DNA of 11,261 bases from an uncultured Porphyromonadaceae bacterium. GTDB lineage: Bacteria; Bacteroidota; Bacteroidia; Bacteroidales; Muribaculaceae. The translations under genes were made by a program, and so were the position numbers. Positions 1 through 6,523 of this stretch are shown one piece after another (within the stretch, counting starts at the first letter, position 1; each line of letters begins with the position of its first letter). The notes beneath the pieces were generated by a model. That model made no database searches, was not told the origin of the DNA, and saw nothing but the letters and a program-made list of their open reading frames with translations. The stretch covers positions 1-11,261 of the forward strand of contig CALJBF010000095.1 in NCBI GenBank assembly GCA_938027385.1. Direction: 5' to 3'.

Positions 1-102
1 TTTCATTGTAGGGTCGCTACATGTAGTGACCGTCGGATGAATAGACAATTATCAGATTGCCCGATGGTTGCGGTCGCTACATGTAGCGACCCTACAATGA
101 AA
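1..102. repeat. REP/MITE-like inverted repeat with palindromic arms
   Basis: Bases 1-32 and 71-102 are inverted copies of each other, matching at 31 of 32 positions, and are separated by a 38-bp spacer. Each arm also holds its own palindrome. The right arm contains the perfect 20-mer GGTCGCTACATGTAGCGACC (72-91). The left arm contains the same palindrome with one C-to-T change (12-31), which still allows a G-U pair in RNA. The element can therefore fold as one long hairpin or as two small ones, as REP/BIME units and MITEs do. It contains no gene. The left arm starts at the first base of the window, so the true outer end may lie upstream. It sits about 95 bp before the GH5 gene. The mobile or REP nature is inferred from structure only. 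Confidence 0.75.
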
Positions 103-196
103 TGCCGGATAACAAATCCTGACCACATTCTCACACACCTCATTTATATTTTACAGGCATACTGTATATCCACCAATCCAAAACACTTATCACATC

Positions 197-1435
197 ATGC
201 GTTTTTCAAGAATCATTGCCGTAGCCGCTGTGGCCATCACCGCCGCTCTGGCAGCCTCGGCCAAAGACTTCCTGAAAGTCAACGGCCCCGACATCGTCGA
301 CTCCAAGGGCGAGAAATTCTATATCAAAGGCACCAATCTGGGCAACTGGCTCAACCCCGAGGGGTATATGTTCGGTTTCCAGCGCACATCGTCGGCCCAC
401 ATGATTGACGAGGCGCTGCGCGAGCTTGTCGGCCCCACCGAGGCACGCCGTTTCTGGCAGAATTTCAAGGACAACTACATCACCGAGGCTGACTTCCTGT
501 TCATTGCCGATAAGGGAGCCAACACCATCCGCGTGCCTTTCAACTACCGTATGTTCACCAATGAGGACTATATGGGCCTCAACGACGCCGGCGAGGGTTT
601 CCGCCGCCTCGACGATTGCGTGCGCTGGGCACGGCAGAACGGCGTGCGTCTCATCCTCGACATGCATGACTGCCCGGGCGGACAGACCGGCGACAATATT
701 GACGACAGCTACGGCTACCCCTGGCTGATGACCGACCCTGTGGCACAGCAGCAGTTTGTTGACATCTGGCGCCAGATAGCCGAACATTATGCCGACGAGG
801 ATGTCATCCTCGGTTATGAGCTGGCCAATGAGCCGGTGGCCACATACTGGGAGGGTGAGGAGCGCGACCGCCTCAATGCCGCGCTTGAACCACTCTACAA
901 ACGCGCCACCGCCGCTATACGCGAGGTCGACCCCAATCATATCATCCTGCTCGGCGGCCCGCAGTGGAACAGCTACTTCGGCAACTTCACCGACTGGACT
1001 TTCGACGACAATATCATGTACACCTGCCACCGCTATGGTGGCCCCGCCACAGCCGAGGCGATAGCAAGCTACATCGAGTTCCGCGACAAGACCAACCGCC
1101 CCATGTATATGGGCGAGCTGGGTCACAATACAGACGAGTGGATGAGCGATTTCGTCGACGCCATGCGCGCCAACAACATCGGCTATACCTTCTGGCCATA
1201 CAAGAAAATCGGCGACAGCGCCATGACCGGCGTGGCCGAACCCGAAGGATGGAAGGAGGAGCTTGCCGCGTTCGTCGAGGCACCCCGAGGCTCATACGGC
1301 GAGATCCGCGACGCCCGCAAGCTCTGCTCGCAGGAGCGCGGCGTGGAACTCCTCAACCGGTATGTAGAGAACGCCAAGGCTCCCAACATGCTTGTGCACG
1401 ACAGCTACATCCGCGCCATCCAGCTCGACAAGTAA
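197..1435 (+). CDS. secreted GH5-type glycoside hydrolase (cellulase-like)
   Basis: This 412-residue enzyme is predicted to cleave beta-linked glucan or a related polysaccharide in the periplasm or outside the cell. A type I signal peptide occupies about residues 1-22 (MRFSRII, hydrophobic core, ending ASA). The rest reads as one (beta/alpha)8 catalytic domain: GTNLGNWLNPEG near the N-terminus (45-56), IRVPFN (111-116), LDMHDCPGG (154-162), YELANEP (207-213) with the likely acid/base Glu212, HRY (278-280), and MGELGH (305-310) with the likely nucleophile Glu307, followed by FWPYK (332-336). These are the standard GH5 signposts. No carbohydrate-binding module or SusC/SusD pair is visible, so the enzyme is not in an obvious polysaccharide utilisation locus here. 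The start at 197 is chosen because the signal peptide begins there. Substrate cannot be assigned. The 123-bp gap to the convergent gene holds no convincing terminator. Confidence 0.88.
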   Translation: MRFSRIIAVAAVAITAALAASAKDFLKVNGPDIVDSKGEKFYIKGTNLGNWLNPEGYMFGFQRTSSAHMIDEALRELVGPTEARRFWQNFKDNYITEADFLFIADKGANTIRVPFNYRMFTNEDYMGLNDAGEGFRRLDDCVRWARQNGVRLILDMHDCPGGQTGDNIDDSYGYPWLMTDPVAQQQFVDIWRQIAEHYADEDVILGYELANEPVATYWEGEERDRLNAALEPLYKRATAAIREVDPNHIILLGGPQWNSYFGNFTDWTFDDNIMYTCHRYGGPATAEAIASYIEFRDKTNRPMYMGELGHNTDEWMSDFVDAMRANNIGYTFWPYKKIGDSAMTGVAEPEGWKEELAAFVEAPRGSYGEIRDARKLCSQERGVELLNRYVENAKAPNMLVHDSYIRAIQLDK

Positions 1436-1558
1436 ATCCCCCTCTCCCACCCGAGAGCGTTTCATAATTTCCAGGCATTCATTGCAGGGAGGTTCTGCAA
1501 TACCCTCTCAGATCATATTTTGGTTGTTGTGGTTCGCACCCGGCAGAAGAGAGGGCTG

Positions 1559-3472
1559 TCAGTGGGGTGGCTGCCAGAAGAGCTCCTCGTCTGAGATGAG
1601 GATGTGGGTATTGGGATAGGCGAACCCGGTGGGAGCCAGGGTGCAGTACCGGCCGCGTGCTCGTGTGGAATTCCCCTCGGGCTCGGGTTGCTGGAGCAGG
1701 GTACAATTCAGCATATAGAGGTTTTTAGCCATGTATTGGTCGAGGTAATGCTCTTTGGTCTCGGATGCGCGGTGGTTCCAGTTGGCGTCGTCGTTGAGAA
1801 CCAGCGGGAGGCCGTCGCGCAGACGCTGGCGCACCTCGCCGGGGTGTAGCATCAGGCCGTTCTCGTCGGTGACGTAGGCGGCGAATGTGGGGTCAACCCA
1901 CACCCATTTGCCGAGCGAGTCTGACCAGGCCACTGTTATGACGTGGCAGTCGTTGTCCTCATCCCACGCCTTGGGCAGACAGGTCACATACCGGGCCGGT
2001 ATCCCCTCGGCCAGCAACGCCTCGGTAAGCATCATGGCCATGAAACGGCAGTTGAGGCCGCGCTCTTGCGTGCGGCACACTTCGGCGAGTTCCCTGAGGT
2101 TGAAATGACACTCGGGCCATGATGATGAGCCGTCGTGCGGCACAAGGTCGTGTACCCAATAGAGCAGGTTCTTTATGCGCGAGATGTCGTCGCCGGTGCC
2201 GCCCACGCTGTCGAGGTTGAAATATTCGCGGTCAAGCGCAAGCAACGAGTCTGTCGGCTCGGTGTAGGTGAACCGTATGGTGTCGGTGCCGGTGTAGGCC
2301 GAGTAGGGGGCGGCCTCTTTCAGTATCTGGAGTTTTGTCTTGTCGTCGTCGGGGTTGCGGGTGGCGATGAAAGCCGAGTCGAGCATGGCGGTGAGGTTGC
2401 CGAGGCCGAGCGTGTCGAGCAGAGCCGCCATGTCGTCGCGGTTTCCGCGGGCTATTTTGCCGATGAAACCGGGCTTGTACATGGCCCCGGCCTGCCAGCG
2501 CGCCAGTTGTTCGAGCTGAGCCATCATGGCGGGTGAGGCCGCGATGTCGGCCAATGGCGTGCGCGGCACGGCCACAGTATCGGCCGACTCATAGACGGCG
2601 CCGTTCACGGTGATGCGGGCGAGTTTCGGGCAGTTCGGATTCTCTACAAGTCCGTGCCCGAAGACCAGGCCGTTGAACTGTATCTCCTCAAGTTGCGGAC
2701 AACTGTCGGCAAAGACAGTTCCGCCGGTGCTGAGAATCGGCCCGTTAAAGATCACACGTTTCAGCCGCGGGCAGTTCTCAATCTGGTAGCCGTCGATATG
2801 GCCAATCATCCCGTCGAAGACAATCTCCTCGATGTCGGGCGTCTTCTGCCGGAAAGCTCCGCTGCGCATGTAATCCATGTCGCCGAAACGCACATGTTTC
2901 ACAGCGGGCAACACATAATATGCGGGCGACAGTCCGTCGGCCATTGCCGGCACGCTCAGGTCGGTGGCCAGTGTGTCAAAGGCTATGGCCATATTGTCGA
3001 TGCGCACCCCTTCGGGTATGTTGATTTGCGTCAGTGCCGTGTACCAGAGCGCGTAGGGGGCTATGGAGTCCATTTCTGACGGATAACGCAGATATTCGAC
3101 CGGTACCTCATAAAATATGGAGCGTGGCAGGGTGCGCGCTCCGCCGGCGTGGTTCTTCTCCGTCTTGAAATATGACCCGATACCGCTGTTCTCGAATGTC
3201 ACGTCATGGAGGTCAAGGCGCTTGACCACAGCGGGAACCGGATTTCCGGCGGTGTCACGCCCCATTATAAGGCGCAGATGGCGTATGTCGGTATTGTTCA
3301 GTGTGCCGGCCAGGGCGAGCGTGTCGCCCGGGGCGAAACTGTCAGGGTCGAACCGGCTCTCGAATGTGCCGGGGGTGACATCGACCCGGTGTACCTTTGC
3401 GGGAGCGAAAAAAGTGCCGCTGACGGCCATTGTCATGCCCACGGCCAGCATACCTGCGTTGATTCTTTTCAT
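1559..3472 (-). CDS. BspA-like repeat protein with C-terminal transglutaminase-like domain
   Basis: This 637-residue protein begins with a probable signal peptide (about residues 1-23, MKRINAGMLAVGM then FFA), so it is exported. Residues about 85-300 form irregular strand repeats of the BspA/LRR_5 type (for example CPRLKRVIFNG, CPQLEEIQFNG, CPKLARITVNG, spaced about 25 residues). A helical linker follows (about 310-390). Residues about 430-530 resemble a transglutaminase-like cysteine protease fold: GLNCRFMAMML with Cys475, DCHVITVAW with His510, and WVDPTF with Asp527 give the expected Cys-His-Asp triad in order. A further conserved-looking tail runs to residue 637. Family members process or crosslink proteins or peptides, but the substrate here is unknown. 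The gene stands alone, converging on the GH5 gene and diverging from the porin gene. The start is supported by the signal peptide. Confidence 0.8.
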   Translation of the reverse strand: MKRINAGMLAVGMTMAVSGTFFAPAKVHRVDVTPGTFESRFDPDSFAPGDTLALAGTLNNTDIRHLRLIMGRDTAGNPVPAVVKRLDLHDVTFENSGIGSYFKTEKNHAGGARTLPRSIFYEVPVEYLRYPSEMDSIAPYALWYTALTQINIPEGVRIDNMAIAFDTLATDLSVPAMADGLSPAYYVLPAVKHVRFGDMDYMRSGAFRQKTPDIEEIVFDGMIGHIDGYQIENCPRLKRVIFNGPILSTGGTVFADSCPQLEEIQFNGLVFGHGLVENPNCPKLARITVNGAVYESADTVAVPRTPLADIAASPAMMAQLEQLARWQAGAMYKPGFIGKIARGNRDDMAALLDTLGLGNLTAMLDSAFIATRNPDDDKTKLQILKEAAPYSAYTGTDTIRFTYTEPTDSLLALDREYFNLDSVGGTGDDISRIKNLLYWVHDLVPHDGSSSWPECHFNLRELAEVCRTQERGLNCRFMAMMLTEALLAEGIPARYVTCLPKAWDEDNDCHVITVAWSDSLGKWVWVDPTFAAYVTDENGLMLHPGEVRQRLRDGLPLVLNDDANWNHRASETKEHYLDQYMAKNLYMLNCTLLQQPEPEGNSTRARGRYCTLAPTGFAYPNTHILISDEELFWQPPH

Positions 3473-3503
3473 TGCGTCAGGAAATTTTGAATTATGACTG
3501 CGG

Positions 3504-3511
3504 CAAATTTA
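3504..3511 (-). promoter_or_regulatory. possible -7 element for the transglutaminase-like gene
   Basis: Read on the minus strand, this is TAAATTTG, which fits the Bacteroidetes -7 consensus TAnnTTTG. It lies about 32 bp upstream of the start codon at 3472, giving a short leader. No TTG-type -33 element is visible at the usual spacing, so the assignment is weak. Confidence 0.35.
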
Positions 3512-3591
3512 ATCAAATAAACGGTATGTCGGGGTATATGCAGGGGATTTATTTCAAAGACATTTTAGTTAATTTTAGTGATTGCTTTGTT

Positions 3592-3603
3592 AAAACCGGT
3601 TTT
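3592..3603. promoter_or_regulatory. 12-bp palindrome, possible operator
   Basis: AAAACCGGTTTT is a perfect 12-bp palindrome in the divergent intergenic region, about 44 bp upstream of the porin -33 element. Its place between two divergent promoters would suit a dimeric regulator. No known regulator site is recognised, and a short AT-flanked palindrome can arise by chance. Confidence 0.25.
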
Positions 3604-3646
3604 GCGGTCTGCCCGCAGTCTGTGGCAGTTTACCAAAATGTGAGTA

Positions 3647-3677
3647 TTGCGGGGGTGCCGTGTCGGCGGTAATTTTG
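3647..3677 (+). promoter_or_regulatory. Bacteroidetes-type promoter for the porin/imelysin cluster
   Basis: TTG at 3647-3649 and TAATTTTG at 3670-3677 are separated by 20 bp. This matches the Bacteroidetes primary sigma consensus (TTG, 19-21 bp, TAnnTTTG). Transcription would start near 3684 and leave a leader of about 64 nt before the ATG at 3748. It is the best promoter match in the window and the likely driver of the four-gene cluster. No Fur-like box was recognised near it. Confidence 0.6.
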
Positions 3678-3694
3678 CAGTGTCAGAAACAACA

Positions 3695-3730
3695 GGGGAG
3701 CAGGCCTCGCGAACGAAGCCGGATGACCCC
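3695..3730 (+). promoter_or_regulatory. possible structured leader upstream of the porin gene
   Basis: Within the predicted 5' leader, GGCCTCG (3703-3709) can pair with CGAAGCC (3714-3720) around a CGAA tetraloop, with one C/A mismatch. GGGG (3695-3698) can close an outer stem with CCCC (3727-3730). The structure ends 17 nt before the start codon. It does not match any riboswitch class I can recognise, so any regulatory role is speculative. Confidence 0.25.
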
Positions 3731-3747
3731 GCTCAATTTATCACACG

Positions 3748-5082
3748 ATGCAATCACGAATTTTGACTATTGCGTTGGCGGCAGGCCTGGGTGCCGTTTC
3801 AGCCGCGGGCGCCGATGCAGAAAAACAGGAAAACACCGCTTGCGACGCTTATAAAACGGTGGTCGAGGCGGTCGCAAAAAAAGTGTCGGCATGGGACCGT
3901 CTGCATGTGGGCGGTTACGGCGAGGCTGTCTTTACCCGCAATTTCTACAGTGACAATTACCTCCGTTATAAGGATCCGGAAACATACCGCAACGATTCGC
4001 ACGGCCGGTTCGACATACCGCATGTGGTGATTTATCTCGGCTATGATTTCGGCAAGGGGTGGTCCATGTCGTCAGAGATCGAGTTCGAGCATGGCGGCGT
4101 GGAGACCGCTGTTGAGATCGAGACCGAAGAGGCCGGCGAATATGAAAAGGAGATAGAGCGTGGCGGCGAGGTGAACCTCGAGCAGTTCTATCTGCAGAAA
4201 GAGTTCATGCCCCAGCTGAAGGTGCGTGCCGGTCTGCAGGTGATACCTATCGGCGCCACGAACGCCCGTCACGAGCCTAACCAGTTCTTCGGGGTGTACC
4301 GTCCCGAGGGTGAGAACACCATCATGCCCTGCACATGGCGCGAGGTGTCGCTGAGCATTCTGGGCCGTGCCGGGAAATGGGGCTATCAGGCCATGTTCAT
4401 GCCCGGACTCGATTCGGAGCGTTTCGGCAACCAGGGATGGATTCACGACGGCTCGGCATCTCCTTTCGAGTTCAAGATCGCCAACAGCTACGCTTTCGCC
4501 GCCAGGGTCGACAACTATTCGGTTCCCGGCCTGAGGCTGAGTGTCAGCGGATATGTGGGCAATTCGTTCCGCAACACGCTTTATCCCACATCGTCGACCA
4601 AGAACGACGGCGTGCACGGAACCGTGACCATAGGCTCGTTTGATTTCGGTTACAACGCCCATAATATAGTGGCACGCGGATATTTCGACTGGGGTCACCT
4701 CAGCGACTCGCGCCATATCTCGAGTTTCAACATCAAAATGCCCAAAAACTCTACGTCAAAACGCCAGGAAGTGGCGTCTGATGCCTTCTGCACCGGTGTG
4801 GAGCTGGGTTACAACTTCTTCTCGCTCTCGCCGCGTCTCACTGCCGACAATCAGAAGTTCTATCTGTTCGGCCGCTATGACTACTACGACTCAATGGCCA
4901 AGGTCGATGGCGTGACATCGCTCGGCTGGTGCAAGCGCCACAAGATTTCGGCCGGCGTGAACTGGTACCCGATCCCTCAGATTGTGATCAAGGGGGAATA
5001 CACCTACGGCATCCTCAAACGCCAGTATAACAACGAACCCTCTGTGAGCATCGGAGTGGCTTATACCGGCTGGTTCAAGTAA
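3748..5082 (+). CDS. outer-membrane porin-like beta-barrel
   Basis: This 444-residue protein has a signal peptide (about residues 1-22, ending AAGADA) and then a short helical stretch (31-48). From about residue 52 the pattern is that of a beta-barrel: alternating aromatic/hydrophobic and polar residues and many Gly/Tyr/Phe turns (LHVGGYGEAVF, VVIYLGYDF, FYLFGRYDYYD, VSIGVAYTGWF), with the last strand reaching the C-terminus. It resembles the porin-like proteins of Bacteroidetes related to phosphate-selective porins. Residues 112-141 contain 12 glutamates in 30 positions, probably an acidic loop or turn that could attract cations. It is the first gene of a rightward cluster with imelysin, a di-heme oxidoreductase and CcsBA, so I infer that it admits the metal or substrate used by these. 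The start is set by the signal peptide. Substrate specificity cannot be read from sequence. Confidence 0.75.
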   Translation: MQSRILTIALAAGLGAVSAAGADAEKQENTACDAYKTVVEAVAKKVSAWDRLHVGGYGEAVFTRNFYSDNYLRYKDPETYRNDSHGRFDIPHVVIYLGYDFGKGWSMSSEIEFEHGGVETAVEIETEEAGEYEKEIERGGEVNLEQFYLQKEFMPQLKVRAGLQVIPIGATNARHEPNQFFGVYRPEGENTIMPCTWREVSLSILGRAGKWGYQAMFMPGLDSERFGNQGWIHDGSASPFEFKIANSYAFAARVDNYSVPGLRLSVSGYVGNSFRNTLYPTSSTKNDGVHGTVTIGSFDFGYNAHNIVARGYFDWGHLSDSRHISSFNIKMPKNSTSKRQEVASDAFCTGVELGYNFFSLSPRLTADNQKFYLFGRYDYYDSMAKVDGVTSLGWCKRHKISAGVNWYPIPQIVIKGEYTYGILKRQYNNEPSVSIGVAYTGWFK

Positions 5083-5102
5083 GCGGTGAGGAGATTAGGG
5101 AA

Positions 5103-5165
5103 GTTGAAAGAGTTTAGAAAGTTGAAAAAGTTGAAAAAGTTGAAAAAGTTGAAAAAGTTGAAAAG
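5103..5165 (+). repeat. 9-bp tandem repeat array, unit GTTGAAAAA
   Basis: Seven 9-bp units lie head to tail. Units 3-6 (5121-5156) are identical, the last (5157-5165) differs at one base, and the first two (5103-5120) are degenerate. The array starts 20 bp after the porin stop codon and is non-coding. Such an array may change in copy number by slippage and so alter the spacing between porin and imelysin. Confidence 0.85.
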
Positions 5166-5191
5166 AATTGCATAAAGGTTCTCCGCCGTCC

Positions 5192-5227
5192 CTAACGACT
5201 CTAAAGACCCTAAAGACCTTAAAGACC
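5192..5227 (+). repeat. second 9-bp tandem repeat array, unit CTAAAGACC
   Basis: Four 9-bp units run from 5192 to 5227. The second and third are identical, the fourth differs by one base and the first is degenerate. It lies 26 bp after the first array, has the same period but a different unit, and ends about 48 bp before the imelysin start codon. It is non-coding if the start at 5276 is right. Confidence 0.75.
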
Positions 5228-5275
5228 CTATCCTTTTTTAAGTTTCAAAAAGCAAAACCAAAAAAAATCATAGAT

Positions 5276-6439
5276 ATGAAAATTGCAAAATTCCTGATGA
5301 TGGGTGCCGCTATGGTGGCGCTGGCATCATGCTCTGATTCAAAAGAAGACGGGCCCGTGAACCCCGACGAGCTGTCGGGCAAGGAACTGGCCCTGCAGAA
5401 AGCCGCAGCCGATTATGTGGACCACACCGTGCTGCCCACCTATTCAGACATGGCTGACGCCGCAGTGGAACTGCAGGATCTCTGCAACACCATGCGCGAC
5501 AAATTCGCCGCCGGTACACTGACAAAAGCCGACATCGAGGCCGCCGGAAAGGCCTGGAAACAGTCGCGCAAGAGCTGGGAGCTCTCCGAGGCATTCCTGT
5601 TCGGCCCCGCCGCCAACCACAACATCGACCCGCACATCGACTCGTGGCCCCTCGACAAGGCCGCCATGGATGATCTGCTCGCCGACATCCGCGCCGGCAA
5701 GTCATGGAGCCTTGAGAACAACGGCGGTTACGGCCTGATCGGTTTCCACGCCGTGGAATACCTGCTGTTCGAGCTCTCGGCCGATGGCAACAGCTCGCTC
5801 GTACACTCCACAGCCTATACCCCCGAGGAACTTGAATACCTCTGCGCCGTTGTAGATGACCTCTGCCAGCAGTGCGTATGCCTTGAGGCATGCTGGGCCG
5901 GTACAGACAACATCTCGGCACGCAAACAGCAGATTCTCGAGGAGGCCGACCTTGATTACGGTGAGAACTATGGCTGGGAGATGAAGAACGCCCGTCAGGC
6001 CGGTTCGCGTTTCAAGACCTTCCAGGAGGTGGCCGAAGAGATTCTTCAGGGGTGTATCGACATCGCCGATGAGGTGGGCAACACCAAGATCGGCCGTCCT
6101 CACCAGGGCACCTCAGACGAAGACCGCAACTACATCGAGTCGCCCTATTCGCTGAATTCAATTGAGGACTTCGCCGACAATATCCGTTCAATCGAGAACG
6201 CCTACACCGGTTCGCTGTCGGGAGACGCATCTGTCAGCGAGTATGTGAAGAGCGTTGACTCAGACCTTGACAAACGTGTCCGTCAGGCTATCGCCGACGC
6301 CATCACCGCTATCGAGGCAATTCCAGAACCGTTTGCCAAGAATGCCAAAGGCGAGCTTGCCGGCAAGGCTGTCGAGGCCTGCGGCGATGATCTGGTCTCG
6401 GTTCTCGAAGAGGCTCACACTCTTGTGACACGCAACTGA
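5276..6439 (+). CDS. imelysin-family lipoprotein (iron-uptake related)
   Basis: This is a 387-residue envelope lipoprotein of the imelysin (M75/EfeO-like) family, whose members are linked to iron uptake. A lipoprotein signal peptide ends in the lipobox LAS-Cys19. The next residues SDSKED are acidic, as in Bacteroidetes lipoproteins sent to the cell surface. The all-helical imelysin domain spans about residues 38-385. GFHAVE (156-161) is the family's GxHxxE motif, with His158 and Glu161 as candidate metal ligands. IDPHIDSWPLD (117-127) and ESPYSLNSIEDF (288-299) are also typical. An in-frame ATG at 5168 would add 36 residues, but these are encoded by the 9-bp repeat array and would bury the lipobox, so 5276 is chosen. 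An A-rich stretch precedes the start in place of a Shine-Dalgarno sequence. It follows the porin gene by 193 bp and precedes the di-heme gene by 84 bp. Peptidase activity is not expected from sequence alone. Confidence 0.87.
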   Translation: MKIAKFLMMGAAMVALASCSDSKEDGPVNPDELSGKELALQKAAADYVDHTVLPTYSDMADAAVELQDLCNTMRDKFAAGTLTKADIEAAGKAWKQSRKSWELSEAFLFGPAANHNIDPHIDSWPLDKAAMDDLLADIRAGKSWSLENNGGYGLIGFHAVEYLLFELSADGNSSLVHSTAYTPEELEYLCAVVDDLCQQCVCLEACWAGTDNISARKQQILEEADLDYGENYGWEMKNARQAGSRFKTFQEVAEEILQGCIDIADEVGNTKIGRPHQGTSDEDRNYIESPYSLNSIEDFADNIRSIENAYTGSLSGDASVSEYVKSVDSDLDKRVRQAIADAITAIEAIPEPFAKNAKGELAGKAVEACGDDLVSVLEEAHTLVTRN

Positions 6440-6474
6440 CCCGATCACGGATAGTTTAATAAAAGGTAAAAAAC

Positions 6475-6507
6475 AAAAGATTGCCGGTCGTGTGCCGGCA
6501 GTCTTTT
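6475..6507. terminator. hairpin with U-tract between imelysin and di-heme genes
   Basis: AAAAGATTGCCGG (6475-6487) pairs with CCGGCAGTCTTTT (6495-6507) over 13 positions with one G-U pair and a 7-nt loop. The A-run before and T-run after make it terminator-like on both strands. It lies 36 bp after the imelysin stop and 16 bp before the next ATG. It could lower or modulate transcription of the downstream genes, or protect the upstream mRNA end. No separate promoter was recognised for the next gene. Confidence 0.7.
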
Positions 6508-6523
6508 CAGCACATTATAAAGA

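Noticed and set aside
145..152. TATATTTT as a -7 element for the GH5 gene
   Set aside because: The last base does not fit TAnnTTTG and no TTG-type -33 element lies at the right distance.
206..1126. 306-codon open frame antisense to the GH5 gene
   Set aside because: The plus-strand frame has a signal peptide and all GH5 catalytic motifs. The antisense frame shows no recognisable motif and is a by-product of GC-rich codon use.
1436..1558. Terminator between the convergent GH5 and transglutaminase-like genes
   Set aside because: Only short, weak complementary stretches were found and none is followed by a T-run.
4072..4716. 214-codon open frame antisense to the porin gene
   Set aside because: The plus-strand frame has signal peptide and barrel pattern across the same bases; the antisense frame has no independent support.
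5103..5227. CRISPR array
   Set aside because: The units are only 9 bp, contiguous and without spacers, so they are simple tandem repeats.
5168..5275. Earlier in-frame start for imelysin adding 36 residues
   Set aside because: The added residues come from the 9-bp repeat array and would place the lipoprotein signal peptide internally. The ATG at 5276 gives a textbook lipobox.
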